DNA of 64,000 nucleotides from Clostridium fessum (GTDB lineage Bacteria > Bacillota > Clostridia > Lachnospirales > Lachnospiraceae): assembly GCF_003024715.1 (NCBI RefSeq), contig NZ_PYLO01000006.1, positions 99,395-163,394 on the forward strand, given 5' to 3'. The notes beneath the pieces are model-generated. The model saw only the letters and a program-made list of their open reading frames with translations. It searched no databases and was not told the origin of the DNA. The position numbers were made by a program, and so were the translations under genes. Positions 62,989 to 64,000 of this stretch are shown here, one piece after another. Every line of letters starts with the position of its first letter. Position 1 is the first letter of the stretch.

Positions 62989-63043
62989 TAAAAATATATC
63001 TGTTAAAAAACATGCAAGCATGTTTTTAACTTCTATATTTTTA
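62989..63043. repeat. Nested inverted repeat between tRNA-Phe and tRNA-fMet
   Basis: Outer arms TAAAAATATA (62989-62998) and TATATTTTTA (63034-63043), inner arms GTTAAAAAACATGC (63002-63015) and GCATGTTTTTAAC (63018-63030). It interrupts an otherwise tightly packed tRNA row by 195 bp. A terminator, processing site or small mobile element are all possible. Confidence 0.6.
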
Positions 63044-63071
63044 TCTGTGCACTTCTCATTGCATAAAAAAA

Positions 63072-63145
<74 letters not shown>

Positions 63146-63211
63146 CTAATTCTTACTCTATTATTATATACAATTTCTGGAAAAATACAACCATTATTGT
63201 AAAAATAATAA

Positions 63212-63293
63212 TGGATGGAGGTGGATTCGAACCACCGAAGCGAGACGCAACAGATTTACAGTCTGCCCCCTTTGGCCACTCGGGAACCCATCC
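63212..63293 (-). tRNA. tRNA-Tyr (GTA)
   Basis: 82 nt with a long variable arm (GCGTCTCGCTTC region), anticodon GTA, acceptor GGATGGG, discriminator A. Confidence 0.93.
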
Positions 63294-63302
63294 ATTTTAA
63301 AA

Positions 63303-63375
63303 AGCCGATGATCGGACTCGAACCGATAACCTGCTGATTACAAATCAGCTGCTCTGCCAATTGAGCCACATCGGC
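63303..63375 (-). tRNA. tRNA-Thr (TGT)
   Basis: 73 nt, anticodon TGT in loop TTTGTAA, acceptor GCCGATG/CATCGGC, discriminator T. Confidence 0.94.
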
Positions 63376-63393
63376 ATAAAACATTGGTAACAA

Positions 63394-63466
63394 TGGGGCC
63401 TACAGGGCTCGAACCTGTGACCCTCTGCTTGTAAGGCAGATGCTCTCCCAGCTGAGCTAAGACCCC
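63394..63466 (-). tRNA. tRNA-Val (TAC)
   Basis: 73 nt, anticodon TAC, acceptor GGGGTCT with AGGCCCC, discriminator A. Confidence 0.94.
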
Positions 63467-63527
63467 ATCTACGATACTGCACCAGTCCATATTCATTTTT
63501 CAAAGAATTGAAATAGTCGTATCTAAA

Positions 63528-63601
63528 CGACCCGGATGGGGTTCGAACCCACGACCTCCGCCGTGACAGGGCGGCGCTCTAACCAGCTGAGCCACCGGGC
63601 C
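63528..63601 (-). tRNA. tRNA-Asp (GTC)
   Basis: 74 nt, anticodon GTC, acceptor GGCCCGG/CCGGGTC, discriminator G as expected for Asp. It lies about 105 bp after the 23S rRNA. Confidence 0.94.
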
Positions 63602-63705
63602 AAAAGGTATATACCTTCAAAACTGCACACTGAATTTCTTCTACTCTCTATCTTTCATCCTTCAGGAAATAACTTCCTCTTACCTATCCTTAACCATAAC
63701 TTTTT

Positions 63706-64000
63706 GGTTAAGCCCTCGACCGATTAGTAACAGTCAGCTTCACGTATTACTACGCTTCCACCTCTGCCCTATCTACCTCGTCGTCTTCAAGGGGTCTTAC
63801 TACTTGCGTATGGGATATCTCATCTTGAGGGGGGCTTCACGCTTAGATGCCTTCAGCGTTTATCCCGTCCCGGCTTGGCTACTCTGCCATGAACTTGATA
63901 GTTCAACAGATACACCAGAGGCCAGTCCACCCCGGTCCTCTCGTACTAAGGGCAGCTCCTCTCAAATATCCTACGCCCGCGCCGGATAGGGACCGAACTG
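63706..64000 (-). rRNA. 23S ribosomal RNA, 3' end (partial)
   Basis: The minus strand reads the conserved end of bacterial 23S rRNA, including the GACTAATCGG-type terminal helix and the stretch equivalent to the sarcin-ricin-downstream region near the right edge. The gene continues beyond the window. The 3' end at 63706 is estimated from the terminal TTAACC; a TAACCA/TGGTTA hairpin just beyond may be the processing stem. No 5S gene follows in the next 105 bp. Confidence 0.93.

Overview
The window looks like a chromosomal segment of a spore-forming Lachnospiraceae-type Clostridium relative. The evidence is the gene content: yyaC and ricT sporulation genes, DUF5711, DUF5702 and FHA/Tad proteins, a TSCPD protein, a CBS/DRTGG-type family II pyrophosphatase and an unlinked murG. 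Base composition is moderate (about half G+C by eye), starts carry strong GGAGG sites, and promoters are TTGACA/TATAAT-like. I do not name a genus. Nearly all genes lie on the minus strand, the same strand as the rRNA/tRNA operon at the right edge.

Layout from left to right: (1) 1-4.7 kb, an RND efflux pump (truncated by the window edge) with its adaptor and a TetR regulator; (2) 5-8 kb, a K+/H+-type antiporter and a DUF1576 membrane protein; (3) 8.2-20.2 kb, housekeeping and conserved genes (shikimate kinase, flavin reductase-like, orphan HicB, pyrophosphatase, glucokinase, transketolase, DUF5711, a membrane LysM protein with an MPN-like head, YyaC, a coiled-coil membrane protein); (4) 20.3-25.8 kb, a complete sugar or glycerol-phosphate ABC importer with its own ATPase and a TIM-barrel epimerase; (5) 26-34.4 kb, pgi, a membrane protein, mtnN, TSCPD, then an ECF sigma gene and a DUF4367 gene separated by an oppositely oriented murG; (6) 34.6-45.4 kb, a Tad pilus locus; (7) 45.8-50.1 kb on the plus strand, an ArsR regulator, a DUF2508 protein, a GH13 enzyme and glgB; (8) 50.2-54.8 kb, two PLP enzymes of sulfur amino acid metabolism and pdxST, which makes their cofactor; (9) 55-62.4 kb, the rsmI-trmN6-ricT-holB-gmk-like-decarboxylase cluster and an MBL lipoprotein; (10) 62.7-64 kb, seven tRNAs and the 3' end of a 23S rRNA.

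The most interesting material is in the gaps. A family of miniature inverted-repeat elements (MITEs) has 13-14 bp terminal repeats and, in four copies, flanking 8 bp direct repeats that differ at every site: 4100-4149, 4832-4964, 51474-51606 and 58802-58928. A fifth, decayed copy lies at 4976-5015. One insertion replaced the end of a kinase gene, so that the element now encodes its last residues and stop codon. Other dispersed structures are a palindrome set between facing terminators (about 26.0 and 62.65 kb) and a multi-hairpin block at 52990-53169. The Tad locus has its own oddities: a pilin gene cut to 35 codons, a 41-codon reading frame overlapping the tadV start, a long tadA/tadB overlap, and a TadE-like protein ending in two zinc-ribbon-like repeats.
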